This document shows, one piece after another, positions 6,251 to 6,657 of a stretch of DNA of 6,657 nucleotides (the first letter of the stretch is position 1; the number at the start of each line of letters is the position of its first letter). Source of the DNA: an uncultured Fidelibacterota bacterium (GTDB lineage: Bacteria > Fidelibacterota > Fidelibacteria > Fidelibacterales > Fidelibacteraceae). The stretch is from positions 1 through 6,657 of the forward strand of contig CALMFL010000094.1 of the NCBI GenBank assembly GCA_937862595.1. Reading direction: 5' to 3'. The notes under the pieces are model-generated. The model made no database searches. It was not told where the DNA came from and worked only from the letters and a program-made list of their open reading frames with translations. Position numbers and translations under genes: made by a program.

Positions 6251-6657
6251 ATGAATACGCCGGTTCTCCTGGAAGTCAAGCACCTGCATTTTTCATTCGA
6301 CGGAAAGCATCCCGTCCTGACGAACATTTCCCTTCCCGTTCTTGACAAAGACTATCTCGTCATCATGGGTCCGAACGGCGGCGGAAAGACCACGCTCCTG
6401 AAATGCATGCTCGGTCTTTTAAAACCGGATCACGGGACGATCCGCTACCACGGCATGGGCACCCGGGATTTCGGCTACGTCCCCCAGTTCACCACCTTTG
6501 ACAAGCAAATGCCGATCCGTGTGCATGAATTCATTGAAAGCGGGCTCATCGCTTCCTATCATCCCTTCAGGAACCGCATTCTAGACAGGGACGGTCTCGT
6601 CGAAAAACAGCTGGAAGAATTTGCCCTGACCCCGATCGCGTATGCCGCGATCAGCGA
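6251..6657 (+). CDS. ABC transporter ATPase, probably zinc/manganese uptake type (partial)
   Basis: The first 135 codons of an ABC ATP-binding subunit are visible, and the gene runs off the right edge. Walker A is GPNGGGKTT (40-48, Lys46). The Q-loop glutamine is Gln79 in FGYVPQ (74-79). The stretch after it (FTTFDKQMPIRVHEFIESGL) is typical of the ZnuC/TroB/AdcC metal-importer branch, where FD and P-x-x-V-x-(E/D)-F/V follow the Q-loop. The window ends where the ABC signature (usually LSGGQ) should begin, so the signature, Walker B and H-loop cannot be checked. The start is ATG 6251, with GAGGG ending 3 bases upstream, and the protein opens with a normal first strand (LLEVKHLHFSF). The upstream neighbour is secF behind a terminator, so any binding-protein and permease genes should lie downstream. 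The metal assignment is inference from motif style. Confidence 0.85.
   Translation, partial: MNTPVLLEVKHLHFSFDGKHPVLTNISLPVLDKDYLVIMGPNGGGKTTLLKCMLGLLKPDHGTIRYHGMGTRDFGYVPQFTTFDKQMPIRVHEFIESGLIASYHPFRNRILDRDGLVEKQLEEFALTPIAYAAIS

Overview
The window is an ordinary bacterial core-metabolism and secretion region with compact genes, moderately GC-rich coding sequence and clearly AT-richer intergenic spacers. Both strands carry genes, and strong Shine-Dalgarno sites precede most starts. The lineage cannot be fixed from the sequence. Separate secD and secF genes, an E. coli-length glutamate dehydrogenase and the GPNGGGKTT Walker A of the ABC protein would suit a diderm of the FCB superphylum or a related candidate phylum, but that is a guess. 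I see no insertion sequence, phage gene, CRISPR array, tRNA or rRNA.

Layout: (1) 1-192, the C-terminal 63 codons of an unidentified + strand gene. (2) 193-370, a spacer with two back-to-back hairpins, one for each strand. (3) 371-1708, minus strand, a hexameric-type glutamate dehydrogenase (gdhA). (4) 1709-2072, the gdhA promoter and leader region, then two probable terminators of plsX. (5) 2073-3128, minus strand, plsX. (6) 3129-3359, the divergent plsX/secD spacer. (7) 3360-5258 and 5265-6158, + strand, secD and secF, tightly coupled with the secF ribosome site overlapping the secD stop. (8) 6159-6250, a terminator spacer. (9) 6251-6657, + strand, the first 135 codons of an ABC transporter ATPase that looks like the zinc/manganese-uptake type, cut off just before its signature motif.

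Functionally these are largely independent units. GdhA joins ammonium and 2-oxoglutarate to glutamate, or the reverse. PlsX makes acyl-phosphate for phospholipid synthesis. SecD and SecF form the proton-driven membrane complex that assists SecYEG in late protein export. The ABC ATPase would energise metal import. Terminators separate gdhA from plsX and secDF from the ABC gene, so only secD and secF form a clear operon here.

I found no evidence of a previously undescribed system. The points most worth a second look are the coenzyme preference of the glutamate dehydrogenase, which has NAD-type residues in a protein that would usually be labelled NADP-specific, the dyad-rich control region of gdhA, and the start codon of secF.
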